64,000 nucleotides of DNA from contig NZ_NCJH01000014.1 in NCBI RefSeq assembly GCF_002278925.1, forward strand, positions 41,702-105,701, given 5' to 3'. The notes below the pieces were generated by a model. The model had not been told where the DNA came from. It saw only the letters and a program-made list of their open reading frames with translations, and ran no database searches. Shown piece by piece: positions 16,462 through 26,438 of this stretch. This stretch comes from Polaromonas sp. 39-63-25 (GTDB lineage: Bacteria; Pseudomonadota; Gammaproteobacteria; Burkholderiales; Burkholderiaceae_C). Every line of letters starts with the position of its first letter. The stretch's first letter is position 1. Made by a program: the position numbers and the translations under genes.

Positions 16462-16496
16462 GATATGCGTGGCTGGTGACTGTTTAAAGGATTCTC

Positions 16497-17696
16497 ATGG
16501 TCTTGTTTGATGCCGCCCTTGACTGGCTGGCCAATGGTTTGCTCGCCGCCAGCTGGTGGCAAATTGTGCTGTACACACTGGTGACGACCCACATCACCAT
16601 TGCCAGCGTGACGATTTATCTGCACCGCCACCAGGCGCACCGTGCGATGGACCTGCACCCCATCCCCTCGCATTTTTTCCGTTTCTGGCTCTGGCTGGGT
16701 ACCGGCCAGGTCACCAAGGAGTGGGTGTCCATTCACCGCAAGCACCACGCCAAATGCGAAACGTCGGAAGATCCGCACAGCCCGCAGGCCTACGGCATCA
16801 AGAAAGTGTTCTGGGAAGGCGCCGAGTTGTACCGCGCTGAAAGCAAGAACATGGAAACCATGGTCAAGTACGGCCACGGCACGCCGAACGACTGGATCGA
16901 GCGCAATCTCTACACCCGCTACAGCTGGCAGGGCGTTGGCCTGATGCTGGTCATCAACCTGGCCTTGTTCGGCGCAGCCGGCCTGGCGGTCTGGGCCGTT
17001 CAGATGATCTGGATCCCCGTGACGGCTGCCGGCATCATCAACGGCATTGGCCACTACTGGGGTTACCGCAACTTCGAGGCACCGGATGCCAGCACCAATG
17101 TGTCGCCTTGGGGCGTCATCATTGGCGGCGAAGAACTGCACAACAACCACCACACCTATCCCACCTCGGCCAAGTTCTCTGTCAAGCCCTACGAATTCGA
17201 CATTGGCTGGGTGTACATCCGCGCCATGGAAAAAGTCGGTCTGGCGACGGTCAAGAAGGTTCCGCCCCGGCTTCAGCTCGGGGACATCCAGCCTGTGGCC
17301 GACGAGAAAACCCTCGAAGCCCTGATTGCCCACCGCTACGAGGTGATGGCCGGTTTTGCGCGTGAACTGCGCCGCGCCGGCAAGGCTGAAATCGAGGTGC
17401 TCAAGGCCCGCAAGGCTGATATCTCGGTACTGCAGGCGGCCAACCGCTGGTTGCATCGCGACGATGACAAGGTTCCTGCTGCGGCCAAGCCTCAGGTGGC
17501 GCAGGCCCGTGCCGAGCACCCGGTGCTCGACAAGATGGTCACCATGCGCGAAGAGTTGCGCCAGATGTGGCTGTCGAGGTCGGCGTCGCGCGAGCAGCTG
17601 GCCACGGATCTACAGGCCTGGTGCCGCCGCGCTGAAGAAAGCGGCATCGCGGCCCTGCAGGAGTTTTCGATGAAGTTGCGCGCCGCACGCGCCTGA
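16497..17696 (+). CDS. Fatty acid (acyl-CoA type) desaturase
   Basis: A 399-residue membrane di-iron desaturase. The three histidine boxes are HRHQAHR (about 43-49), HRKHHAK (about 82-88) and HNNHH (about 217-221), with hydrophobic spans between boxes. It introduces a double bond into acyl chains, most likely delta-9, and so tunes membrane fluidity. Residues after about 275 form a hydrophilic, helix-rich tail that I see as a family extension in Burkholderiales, not catalytic. A strong promoter and an inverted repeat precede the gene, and a terminator follows within 65 bp. Confidence 0.9.
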   Translation: MVLFDAALDWLANGLLAASWWQIVLYTLVTTHITIASVTIYLHRHQAHRAMDLHPIPSHFFRFWLWLGTGQVTKEWVSIHRKHHAKCETSEDPHSPQAYGIKKVFWEGAELYRAESKNMETMVKYGHGTPNDWIERNLYTRYSWQGVGLMLVINLALFGAAGLAVWAVQMIWIPVTAAGIINGIGHYWGYRNFEAPDASTNVSPWGVIIGGEELHNNHHTYPTSAKFSVKPYEFDIGWVYIRAMEKVGLATVKKVPPRLQLGDIQPVADEKTLEALIAHRYEVMAGFARELRRAGKAEIEVLKARKADISVLQAANRWLHRDDDKVPAAAKPQVAQARAEHPVLDKMVTMREELRQMWLSRSASREQLATDLQAWCRRAEESGIAALQEFSMKLRAARA

Positions 17697-17728
17697 TTCT
17701 GCCGTCAGGGGCTTGCCCCCTGTGCTGC

Positions 17729-17765
17729 AAACCGCCTCGGTGCCTCGCGCCCAGGCGGTTTTTCT
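17729..17765 (+). terminator. Rho-independent terminator after the desaturase
   Basis: AAACCGCCT pairs with AGGCGGTTT and is followed by a T-rich tail (TTTTTC). It ends the desaturase transcript. The stretch between here and the next terminator (17766-17949) has no gene; it holds three tandem 10-bp units built on CTGCTGCTGT at 17882-17911. Confidence 0.75.
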
Positions 17766-17949
17766 TTGGGGTCTCGGTTTCGCCCAGCCGACAAGGGACG
17801 GGGCGGCGACAGGGATTACTTCGGAAGTACCAGCCGCTGGCCGCTGGAAAGCCCCGTGACGCCACACACAGACTTTGCGAATGCTGCTGTCTGCTGCTGT
17901 CTGCTGCTGTCTTCCCCGGGCCATGGTTACACCAGGGAAAACCGGCCGG

Positions 17950-17997
17950 CCATGAAAAACCCGCCGGGACACTGGGTCCGGGCGGGTTTTTTCATGG
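17950..17997 (-). terminator. Rho-independent terminator after rpmG
   Basis: CCATGAAAAACCCGCC and GGCGGGTTTTTTCATGG form a long near-perfect inverted repeat with A/T tracts on both sides, so it can work in both directions; on the minus strand it lies 32 bp beyond the rpmG stop. Confidence 0.8.
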
Positions 17998-18029
17998 TAC
18001 AGCACAGAGTGCTGCAGGTTCAGGCTGAA

Positions 18030-18197
18030 TTACTTCAGCTTGATTTCCTTGTATTCCACATGCTTGCGTGCCTTGGGATCAAACTTCATGATCAGCATCT
18101 TGTCAGGTGTGGTCTTCTTGTTTTTGGTGGTCGTGTAGAAGTGACCCGTGCCGGCCGTCGATTCCAGCTTGATTTTTTCGCGTGCGCCTTTTGCCAT
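18030..18197 (-). CDS. rpmG: 50S ribosomal protein L33
   Basis: A 55-residue ribosomal protein of the large subunit, starting [20 protein letters not shown]. The zinc-binding cysteines of the C+ form of L33 are absent, so this is the C-minus, zinc-independent form. AAGGAGAATCATC precedes the ATG. It is the second gene of the usual rpmB-rpmG pair, 11 bp after rpmB. Confidence 0.97.
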   Translation of the reverse strand: MAKGAREKIKLESTAGTGHFYTTTKNKKTTPDKMLIMKFDPKARKHVEYKEIKLK

Positions 18198-18208
18198 GAT
18201 GATTCTCC

Positions 18209-18442
18209 TTAGATTTCACCGCGGGCACGGAGGTCCATCAGGACCGCGTCGATACCGATCTTGTCAACAAGACGCAAACCGGCGCTGGATGTACGCAGGC
18301 GAACCCAGCGGTTTTCCGTTTCGACCCAGAAGCGGCGGTATTGCAGATTAGGCAAAAACCGGCGCTTGGTTTTGTTGTTCGCGTGAGAAACATTGTTTCC
18401 CACCATCGGGCCTTTGCCCGTAACCTGACAGACGCGTGCCAT
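18209..18442 (-). CDS. rpmB: 50S ribosomal protein L28
   Basis: A 77-residue ribosomal protein starting [20 protein letters not shown] and ending in [10 protein letters not shown], typical of L28. The single N-terminal Cys-only start (no full zinc set) is the zinc-independent form. It leads the rpmB-rpmG operon. The 369 bp upstream (18443-18811) have no gene and contain two copies of a GC-rich repeat. Confidence 0.97.
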   Translation of the reverse strand: MARVCQVTGKGPMVGNNVSHANNKTKRRFLPNLQYRRFWVETENRWVRLRTSSAGLRLVDKIGIDAVLMDLRARGEI

Positions 18443-18595
18443 GAGCACTCTCCGTATAAAAAAGAAAAAAAGGATGCTGGCACCCGTCGGATACTCAGCC
18501 AAGCCTGCGATTATAGCCTGAAAACCTGCCGCCCTCAAGTCTCAAGTTCCTAGCGGTGAGGGCGTAGCCCGATTGCGACCCGCTCCCCAGAAGAA

Positions 18596-18660
18596 TCAAG
18601 CAGGGGCCGCGGATCCGGCTTAGCCGGTCCGCAGGCGCAGCGGCCCCCTCGGGGGGGCAT
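18596..18660. repeat. GC-rich intergenic repeat, copy 1
   Basis: A block reading AGCAGGGGCCGCGGATCCGG, then CTTAGCCGGTCCGCAGGCGC, ending in a C-run and G-run. A near-identical block lies at 18721-18781, and a diverged one at 47188-47245. It contains internal palindromes around CCGGCTTAGCCGG. Confidence 0.8.
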
Positions 18661-18718
18661 CCTTCGACAAGCTCAGGACGATCGGTTAAGAAGTGAACGT
18701 CCGCGAAGGCTCTCAAAC

Positions 18719-18785
18719 CCAGCAGGGGCCGCGGATCCGGCTTCGCCGGTCCGCAGGCGCAGCGCCCCCTCGGGGGGCAGCGCAG
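18719..18785. repeat. GC-rich intergenic repeat, copy 2
   Basis: Second copy in direct orientation, about 120 bp after copy 1, differing at a few positions (CTTCGCCGG instead of CTTAGCCGG, shorter CGG run). It lies just downstream of the trxB stop codon. Confidence 0.8.
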
Positions 18786-18811
18786 TACGCGAAGCGACAA
18801 GTGTGGGGGCT

Positions 18812-19813
<1,002 letters not shown>

Positions 19814-19957
19814 TTAAAACCCCTGGCGGATGGAAATAGTTGGCACAACACACGCTATTGTAGGAACCCGTTCCAGAAGTTTGCATCGCCGGTGCCGCTT
19901 CCCCGGCGCCGGCAGGCTTTGGGATCCCTTCGGCAGCGCGGTCTGGAGAAGTTTGTC

Positions 19958-20635
19958 ATGTCTACGATGGTGTCTAACCTTGAACTGATTCGTCGGGTGC
20001 CCCTGTTCTCGATGCTGACGACCAGCCAGGCCGAGTCCGTGGCCCAGGCGGTGATCAAGCGCCGCTACAAACGCGGTGAAGCGATTGTCGAGCAGGGCAA
20101 GAAGTCCAACGCCCTGGCCATCATCCTGACTGGCCGGGCGCGCGTTGTGACCACCGATGCGCGCGGGCGGGAGGTGATCCTGGCCACCCTGCATCCGGGC
20201 GACTACGTCGGCGAGATGAGCCTGATCGACAACGAACCGCATTCGGCTACCGTGCGCACCGAAGTCCAGACCGACGTGCTGGTGGTGGGCCGGCCGGAGT
20301 TTGCCCGCTGCCTGCCCGAAAACAGTTCCATGGCCTACGCGGTCATGAAAGGCCTGGTGCAGCGCCTGCGCCAGGCCGACCGCAAGATCGAATCGCTGGC
20401 CTTGATGGATGTCTATGGCCGCGTCGCCAGGGCCTTGCTGGAGTCGGCGGTGCCGGACCGCGAGGGCAACACCGTGATCCGCGAGAAGGTCTCGCGCCAG
20501 GACCTGGCCAAAATGGTCGGTGCCTCGCGCGAGATGGTCAGCCGCGTGATGAAAGACCTGGAAGAACGCGGTTTTATCGAGACCCGCGCCGATGGCTCGA
20601 TGTGGGTCAAGGACAGGCTCAACACCCTGGGCTGA
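19958..20635 (+). CDS. Crp/Fnr family transcriptional regulator
   Basis: A 225-residue regulator: N-terminal cyclic-nucleotide-binding beta roll (about 15-125, with HPGDYVGEMSLIDNEPHSATV) and C-terminal winged helix with SRQDLAKMVGASREMVSRVMKDLEE as recognition helix. There are no N-terminal cysteines for an Fe-S cluster, so it is not an Fnr-type oxygen sensor; the phosphate-binding Arg of Crp is replaced by His (EPHSATV), so cAMP binding is doubtful. GGAG lies 9 nt before the chosen ATG. Position next to trxB and ftsK gives no firm target. Confidence 0.88.
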   Translation: MSTMVSNLELIRRVPLFSMLTTSQAESVAQAVIKRRYKRGEAIVEQGKKSNALAIILTGRARVVTTDARGREVILATLHPGDYVGEMSLIDNEPHSATVRTEVQTDVLVVGRPEFARCLPENSSMAYAVMKGLVQRLRQADRKIESLALMDVYGRVARALLESAVPDREGNTVIREKVSRQDLAKMVGASREMVSRVMKDLEERGFIETRADGSMWVKDRLNTLG

Positions 20636-20705
20636 CGACAGTTTTTCTGTCACCTTTTTGCGTCATGCCGGCCTGGTTAACTGAGGTAAGCTCAGTGATT
20701 GCCCT

Positions 20706-23051
20706 ATGACTTATTCGCTAGATACCCTGAACTCCCGAACCTCTTCCGCCACCGGTCCCGCAGGCGGCGTGAAACGCTTTGCGCATGAAGTCAGCCTGAT
20801 CCTGGGGCTGCTCGCGCTGGTCTTCTGGCTCGGAGCGCTGATCAGCTATTCGCCGCTGGATGCGGCATGGTCCACCACGGGCAGCAGCGAAGCGGCCAGC
20901 GCGCTCAAGGCCGGCGAAGCCGTCACCCGCAATTGGGGCGGGCGCCTGGGCGCGCACCTGGCCGATGCCAGCTATTTCCTGTTTGGTTTTTCCGTCTGGT
21001 GGGCACTGGCTGCGGGCGTTCGAGCCTGGCTGGGTTCGCTGGCGCGCGGCCTGCGCAGCCAGCCGGCTTCCAGCACGGCGTTGGACCGGGTCAGGTTCTG
21101 GGCCTGCCTGGCGCTGCTGTTGCTGGCCAGCACGGCGCTCGAATGGTCGCGGCTGTACCGCTTTGAAGTCAGGTTGCCCGGCCATGCGGGCGGCATCCTG
21201 GGCTATCTGGCGGGTCCTGCCAGCGTGAAGTGGCTGGGTTTTACCGGCTCCGGCCTGGTCTGGATTGCGGTTGGGGTGATTGCGGTGTCGGTGGTGTTTG
21301 CTTTTTCCTGGGCCCATACGGCCCAGCGCATAGGCGCCTGGATTGACGAGCTGATCGAATCGCGCCGCGAAAAGCGCGAGATTGCCGAGGATCTCGCCGT
21401 GGGCCGCGTTGCCGCCCGCGAGCGGGAGGAAATCCTGCACGAAGAACGCATCGAGATCGAGGAACATCATCCGGTGCCGGTGCTGATCGAGCCGACGCTG
21501 GTCGAGATCCCCAAAAGCGAGCGGGTGGCCAAGGAACGCCAAAAACCGCTGTTCAGCGAGATGCCCGACTCCAAGCTGCCGCAGGTGGACCTGCTCGACG
21601 GCGCGCTGATACGTCAGGAAACCGTGGCGCCAGAAACGCTGGAGATGACCTCGCGGCTGATCGAGAAAAAGCTCAAGGACTTTGGTGTCGAGGTGCGTGT
21701 CGTGGCGGCCGCGCCGGGCCCGGTCATCACGCGTTACGAGATCGAGCCGGCCACCGGCGTCAAGGGTGCGCAAATCGTCAATCTGGCCAAGGATCTGGCG
21801 CGCGCGCTGAGTCTCGTGTCGATTCGTGTGATCGAGACCATTCCCGGCAAGAACTACATGGCGCTGGAACTGCCCAACGCCAAACGCCAGTCCATCAAGC
21901 TCAGCGAAATTCTGGGCTCGCAGGTGTACAACGAAGCCAAGTCCATGCTGACGATTGGCTTGGGCAAGGACATCAGCGGCGCGCCGGTGGTGGCCGACCT
22001 CGCCAAGATGCCGCACTGCCTGGTGGCGGGCACCACCGGCTCGGGCAAGTCGGTGGGTATCAATGCGATGATCCTGAGCCTGCTCTACAAGGCTGACGCG
22101 CGCGATGTGCGCCTGTTGCTGATCGACCCGAAGATGCTGGAGATGAGTGTCTACGAAGGCATTCCGCACCTGCTGGCACCGGTGGTCACCGACATGCGCC
22201 AGGCCGCGCACGGCCTGAACTGGTGTGTGGCCGAAATGGAAAAGCGCTACAAGCTGATGAGCAAGATGGGTGTGCGCAACCTGGCCGGCTACAACGTCAA
22301 GATCGACGAGGCCAAGGCGCGCGGCGAGTTCATCTACAACCCTTTCAGCCTCACGCCCGAGCAGCCCGAGCCACTGGAACGCCTGCCCTACATCGTGGTC
22401 GTCATCGACGAGCTGGCCGACCTGATGATGGTGGTCGGCAAGAAGATCGAGGAGCTGATCGCCCGGCTGGCGCAAAAGGCGCGCGCCGCCGGCATCCACC
22501 TGGTGCTGGCTACCCAGCGCCCCAGCGTGGACGTGATCACCGGCCTGATCAAGGCCAACATTCCCACGCGGCTGTCCTTCCAGGTCAGCAGCAAGATCGA
22601 CAGCCGCACCATCCTCGACCAGATGGGCGCGGAGGCCCTGCTGGGCATGGGCGACATGCTGTACATGCCCAGCGGCACCGGTTTTCCGGTTCGCGTGCAT
22701 GGCGCGTTCGTCAGCGACGACGAGGTGCACCGCGTCGTCGCCTACCTGAAGCAGCAGGGCGAGCCCAACTACATCGACGGCGTGCTCGAAGGCGGCACGG
22801 TTGACGGCGAGGGCGACATGCTGGGCGACGGCAACGGCGGCAGCGAGGGCGACAAGGACCCGATGTACGACCAGGCGGTCGAAATCGTGCTGAAAAACCG
22901 CAAGGCTTCGATCTCGCTGGTGCAGCGCCACCTCAAGATCGGTTACAACCGGGCTGCCCGCATGCTCGAAGAAATGGAGAAAGCGGGCATGATCAGCGCC
23001 ATGTCGGGCAGCGGACAGCGCGAAATTCTGGTGCCCGCACGCGCCGAATGA
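20706..23051 (+). CDS. ftsK: DNA translocase FtsK
   Basis: A 781-residue protein with four N-terminal membrane spans, a comparatively short charged linker and the RecA-like motor: Walker A GTTGSGKS near 441-448, Walker [14 protein letters not shown] near 561, and a C-terminal gamma winged helix ([16 protein letters not shown]) that reads KOPS sites. It sits at the division septum, pumps the chromosome terminus and activates XerCD. It is followed by lolA and rarA, the conserved ftsK-lolA-rarA order of proteobacteria. Confidence 0.97.
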   Translation: MTYSLDTLNSRTSSATGPAGGVKRFAHEVSLILGLLALVFWLGALISYSPLDAAWSTTGSSEAASALKAGEAVTRNWGGRLGAHLADASYFLFGFSVWWALAAGVRAWLGSLARGLRSQPASSTALDRVRFWACLALLLLASTALEWSRLYRFEVRLPGHAGGILGYLAGPASVKWLGFTGSGLVWIAVGVIAVSVVFAFSWAHTAQRIGAWIDELIESRREKREIAEDLAVGRVAAREREEILHEERIEIEEHHPVPVLIEPTLVEIPKSERVAKERQKPLFSEMPDSKLPQVDLLDGALIRQETVAPETLEMTSRLIEKKLKDFGVEVRVVAAAPGPVITRYEIEPATGVKGAQIVNLAKDLARALSLVSIRVIETIPGKNYMALELPNAKRQSIKLSEILGSQVYNEAKSMLTIGLGKDISGAPVVADLAKMPHCLVAGTTGSGKSVGINAMILSLLYKADARDVRLLLIDPKMLEMSVYEGIPHLLAPVVTDMRQAAHGLNWCVAEMEKRYKLMSKMGVRNLAGYNVKIDEAKARGEFIYNPFSLTPEQPEPLERLPYIVVVIDELADLMMVVGKKIEELIARLAQKARAAGIHLVLATQRPSVDVITGLIKANIPTRLSFQVSSKIDSRTILDQMGAEALLGMGDMLYMPSGTGFPVRVHGAFVSDDEVHRVVAYLKQQGEPNYIDGVLEGGTVDGEGDMLGDGNGGSEGDKDPMYDQAVEIVLKNRKASISLVQRHLKIGYNRAARMLEEMEKAGMISAMSGSGQREILVPARAE

Positions 23052-23158
23052 CGACAGCGGGGCATTTACCGGGGCGATACATTGTTCAGGCAACCAATGC
23101 CCGCCGCTTGAGTCCCACAAGCACTGTTCACCCAACGGGGCTTACCCCTCCATTTGCC

Positions 23159-23875
23159 ATGACCCATTTGCTCTCATTTCCCGCTGCCGTTGCCGCCCGC
23201 CGTCCTCTGGTCGGCGCATTCCGGGCCGCACTGGCGACGTCTTTGGCCGTTTTTGCCATCGCTGCCAGCGCGCAAGTGAGCACCGCCAGCGGCCTGGAAA
23301 GCCTGGAGGCTTTTGTCAAGAACACCAGAAGCGGACGCGCCGTTTTCACCCAGGTGGTGACCAGCCCGGCACGCGAAGGGCAGACCGCCAAGACCAAAAC
23401 CTCCAGCGGGGGCTTTGAATTCTTGCGGCCCAACCGGTTCAAGTTTGTCTACAAAAAGCCGTTTGAGCAAAGCATCGTGTCCGACGGGCAGACCCTGTGG
23501 CTGCACGACGTGGACCTCAACCAGGTGACCGCCCGCAAGCTCACGCAGGTGCTCAGCGGCACGCCCGCGGCCGTGATCGCGGCTGCGGCAGACATCAAGG
23601 CGCTGCAGGCCGATTTCACCCTGGTGCCGCAACCCGACAAAAACGGTCTGGAGTGGGTGCAGGCCACACCCAGGACCAAGGACGGCCAGGTGCAAAACAT
23701 CACCGTTGGTTTCCGGAACACCGGCAAGGGCAGTGAGCTGGCGGTGCTGGAAATCCTCGACAGCTTCGGCCAGCGTTCGGTGATGACCTTCAGCCAGTTC
23801 GAGGTCAACCCGGCCCTGAATGCCAGCGGATTCCAGTTCAAGCCTCCTGCCGGCGCGGACGTGATTCGCCAATAA
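23159..23875 (+). CDS. lolA: Outer membrane lipoprotein carrier protein LolA
   Basis: A 238-residue periplasmic chaperone that carries lipoproteins from LolCDE to LolB. It begins with a long signal peptide (cleavage near ASA-QV, about residue 39), then the LolA half-barrel with the conserved RPNRFKFVYKKPFEQSIVSDG and LWLHDVDLNQVT segments. The start at 23159 leaves a 107-bp gap from ftsK in which GGGCATT and AATGCCC form a loose inverted repeat. It is 18 bp ahead of rarA and probably cotranscribed with it. Confidence 0.93.
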   Translation: MTHLLSFPAAVAARRPLVGAFRAALATSLAVFAIAASAQVSTASGLESLEAFVKNTRSGRAVFTQVVTSPAREGQTAKTKTSSGGFEFLRPNRFKFVYKKPFEQSIVSDGQTLWLHDVDLNQVTARKLTQVLSGTPAAVIAAAADIKALQADFTLVPQPDKNGLEWVQATPRTKDGQVQNITVGFRNTGKGSELAVLEILDSFGQRSVMTFSQFEVNPALNASGFQFKPPAGADVIRQ

Positions 23876-23893
23876 AAAAACAGAAGAAGATAC

Positions 23894-25234
23894 ATGGCCG
23901 CTCTCGACGGGACCCCTTTCGGGCAGGACGCGGATGCCCGGGCCATGGCCCCGCTGGCCGAGCGCCTGCGTCCGAAAAACCTCGGTGAGGTGATAGGCCA
24001 GCAGCACCTGCTCGGCGAAGACATGCCGCTGCGCATTGCCTTTGAATCGGGCCAGCCCCACAGCTGCATCCTCTGGGGCCCGCCCGGCGTCGGCAAGACC
24101 ACCATCGCGCGCCTGATGGCCAGCAGTTTCGACGCCCACTTCATCACCATCTCGGCCGTGCTGGGCGGTGTCAAGGAAATCCGTGAAGCGGTCGAGCAGG
24201 CCAGCATCTGGCAGGGGCAGGGCGGAAAACGCACCATCGTGTTTGTCGACGAGGTGCACCGCTTCAACAAGAGCCAGCAGGATGCGTTCCTGCCGCATGT
24301 GGAAAGTGGCCTGTTCACCTTCATCGGTGCGACCACCGAGAACCCCTCGTTCGAAGTCAACTCGGCCTTGTTGTCACGCGCGGCGGTGTATGTGCTCCAG
24401 CCCCTGGGGGAAGAAGATCTCAAGCAAATCATCGCCAGGGTCCTTGCCGAGAAAGCGCTGCCAGCTATCAAAAACATAGCGCCTGACGCCGCCGACCAGC
24501 TTGTGGCCTATGCCGACGGCGATGCCCGCCGCCTGCTCAACACGCTGGAGTCGCTCAACGTGGCGGCCCAGCGCGAAAAAAAGGGCGGCAGCCTGGAGGT
24601 CACGGCGGCCTGGCTGCTCAAGGTGCTGGGCGAACGCATGCGCCGCTACGACAAGGGCGGCGAGCAGTTTTACGACACGATCTCGGCGCTGCACAAGTCG
24701 GTGCGCGGCTCCGACCCCGATGCCGCGCTGTACTGGCTGGTGCGCATGCTCGACGGCGGTGCCGAGCCCAAATACATGGCGCGGCGCCTGATCCGCATGG
24801 CCAGCGAAGACATCGGCCTGGCCGACCCGCGTGCGCTGCGGCTGGCGCTGGACGCCGCCGAGGTCTACGAGCGCCTGGGTTCGCCCGAGGGCGAGCTGGC
24901 GCTGGCCGAATGTGTGGTCTATCTGGCCATCGCCCCCAAGTCCAATGCGGTGTACAAGGCCTTCAACGAGGCCAAGGCACTCGTGAAAAAGGACGGTAGC
25001 CGGCCGGTGCCGCTGCACTTGCGCAATGCGCCCACCCAGCTCATGAAAGAGCTGGATTACGGCAAAAACTACCGCTATGCCCATGACGAGGAGGGCGGTT
25101 TTGCCGCCGGCGAAAGCTACTTCCCCGACGGCATGCCGGTGCCGGTGTTTTACCGCCCGGTGAACCGGGGTCTGGAGATCAGGATTGCCGATAAGTTGAA
25201 TGAGTTGAAGCTGATGAACAAGCAGAAAAACTAA
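23894..25234 (+). CDS. rarA: Replication-associated recombination protein A (AAA ATPase)
   Basis: A 446-residue clamp-loader-like AAA+ ATPase (RarA/MgsA, WRNIP1 family) acting at stalled forks. Walker A GPPGVGKT is near 61-68, Walker B IVFVDEVHR near 116, sensor 1 GATTENPSFEVN follows and the C terminus holds the tetramerisation domain (YDTISALHKSVRGSDPDAALY). A shortened copy of the AGCTAT repeat (24462-24480) lies in frame, encoding part of PAIKNIAP, in a variable region between conserved blocks. Confidence 0.96.
   Translation: MAALDGTPFGQDADARAMAPLAERLRPKNLGEVIGQQHLLGEDMPLRIAFESGQPHSCILWGPPGVGKTTIARLMASSFDAHFITISAVLGGVKEIREAVEQASIWQGQGGKRTIVFVDEVHRFNKSQQDAFLPHVESGLFTFIGATTENPSFEVNSALLSRAAVYVLQPLGEEDLKQIIARVLAEKALPAIKNIAPDAADQLVAYADGDARRLLNTLESLNVAAQREKKGGSLEVTAAWLLKVLGERMRRYDKGGEQFYDTISALHKSVRGSDPDAALYWLVRMLDGGAEPKYMARRLIRMASEDIGLADPRALRLALDAAEVYERLGSPEGELALAECVVYLAIAPKSNAVYKAFNEAKALVKKDGSRPVPLHLRNAPTQLMKELDYGKNYRYAHDEEGGFAAGESYFPDGMPVPVFYRPVNRGLEIRIADKLNELKLMNKQKN
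24462..24482. repeat. Short AGCTAT-type motif inside rarA
   Basis: CAGCTATCAAAAACATAGCG matches the core of the dispersed repeat (AGCTATnAAAAnnnTAGC). It could be chance, because the flanking arms of the family are missing. Confidence 0.45.
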
Positions 25235-25347
25235 TGAAAAACAAAACCTGCTGATAAAGCCTGATTCGGTTCGATAAATACGGTTTCTCAAGGGTAAACC
25301 CCGCGAAAACCGGCTTGCTGGCCCGTTTCTCGCTAGAGACGCATGGC

Positions 25348-25412
25348 TACAATTTGCGGATTAGCTCGCCACCCAATCCAGTTGTTATCTGGTGTTGATA
25401 GGCGGGCTTTTT
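25348..25412 (+). promoter_or_regulatory. Leader of the liv operon: -10 box and terminator-like stem
   Basis: TACAAT (25348-25353) is followed by GCTCGCC (25364-25370) and GGCGGGC (25401-25407), a 7-bp stem with one G-T pair, then TTTTT (25408-25412). A smaller CCAG/CTGG hairpin lies in the loop. A transcript starting near 25360 would meet this terminator-like stem before livH at 25499, as expected for an attenuator or a small terminated RNA. The -35 (GTTTCT region) is weak. The rest of 25235-25498 holds no gene. Confidence 0.5.
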
Positions 25413-25498
25413 GTTAACTCACGCGTCCTCACGGTGATCCCGGGGGTTCGTGGCCGCCAGGCGGAGTTGACAATTTCAACCAATCGGGAGAGTGAGTT

Positions 25499-26428
25499 AT
25501 GGAAGTTTTGCTTCAGCAGATCATCAACGGGCTGGTGCTGGGCAGCATGTATGCCCTGGTCGCCCTGGGCTACACCATGGTGTACGGCATCATCAACCTG
25601 ATCAACTTCGCGCACGGCGAGGTGCTGATGGTGGGCGCGCTGACGAGCTGGACCATCATCGTCTGGATGCAGGAAGCCATGCCGGGGACGCCGGGCTGGG
25701 TCATCCTGGTGATTTCACTGCTGATCGCGTTCGTGGTGTGTGGTGCGCTCAATTTTGCGATTGAAAAAGTTGCCTACCGGCCGCTGCGCAATTCGCCCAA
25801 GCTGGCACCGCTGATCACCGCCATCGGCATGTCCATCCTGCTGCAGACCCTGGCCATGATCATCTGGAAGCCCAACTACAAGCCTTACCCGACCCTGCTA
25901 CCGTCCGAGCCGCTGCAGATTGGTGGCGCGGTGATCACCGTCACGCAGATCTTCATCCTGGGCGCTACCGCCGTCTCGCTGTCCATCCTGATGTACCTGG
26001 TCAACTACACGCGCCTCGGCCGGGCCATGCGCGCGACCGCCGAGAACCCGCGCGTGGCCGCCCTGATGGGGGTCAAGCCTGACACCGTCATCTCGGCGAC
26101 CTTCATCATCGGCGCCGTGCTCGCGGCGCTGGCCGGCGTGATGTATGCGTCCAATTACGGCACGGTGCAGCACACCATGGGCTTTTTGCCCGGCCTCAAG
26201 GCCTTCACCGCCGCCGTGTTCGGCGGCATCGGCAACCTCGGCGGTGCGGTGCTGGGCGGCATTCTGCTCGGACTGATCGAGGCCATTGGCGCTGGCTACA
26301 TCGGCCCGTTGACCGGCGGTGTGCTGGGCAGCCAGTACTCGGACATCTTCGCCTTCATCGTGCTTATTTTCGTGCTCACGCTGCGGCCTTCAGGGCTGCT
26401 CGGGGAACGTGTGGCGGACAGGGCCTAG
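25499..26428 (+). CDS. livH: Branched-chain amino acid ABC transporter permease LivH
   Basis: A 309-residue inner-membrane permease with about eight spans, starting MEVLLQQIINGLVLGSMYAL, with the family pattern MVYGIINLINFAHGEVLMVG and the EAA-like loop GRAMRATAENPRVAALMGV that docks on the ATPases. First gene of livHMGF, with a GGGAG-containing ribosome-binding site 8 nt upstream of the ATG. Import substrates of the HAAT family include Leu, Ile, Val, amides and aromatic acids; the actual one cannot be told here. Confidence 0.92.
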   Translation: MEVLLQQIINGLVLGSMYALVALGYTMVYGIINLINFAHGEVLMVGALTSWTIIVWMQEAMPGTPGWVILVISLLIAFVVCGALNFAIEKVAYRPLRNSPKLAPLITAIGMSILLQTLAMIIWKPNYKPYPTLLPSEPLQIGGAVITVTQIFILGATAVSLSILMYLVNYTRLGRAMRATAENPRVAALMGVKPDTVISATFIIGAVLAALAGVMYASNYGTVQHTMGFLPGLKAFTAAVFGGIGNLGGAVLGGILLGLIEAIGAGYIGPLTGGVLGSQYSDIFAFIVLIFVLTLRPSGLLGERVADRA

Positions 26429-26438
26429 GAGAACTTCG

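Noticed and set aside
17882-17911. Short tandem units that could suggest a CRISPR-like array
   Set aside because: Three direct 10-bp CTGCTGCTGT-type units without spacers are a microsatellite.
20718-23135. An 805-codon open frame antisense to ftsK
   Set aside because: High-GC codon bias opens long antisense frames; the predicted peptide is His/Asp/Gly/Gln-rich without motifs, while the plus strand encodes unmistakable FtsK.
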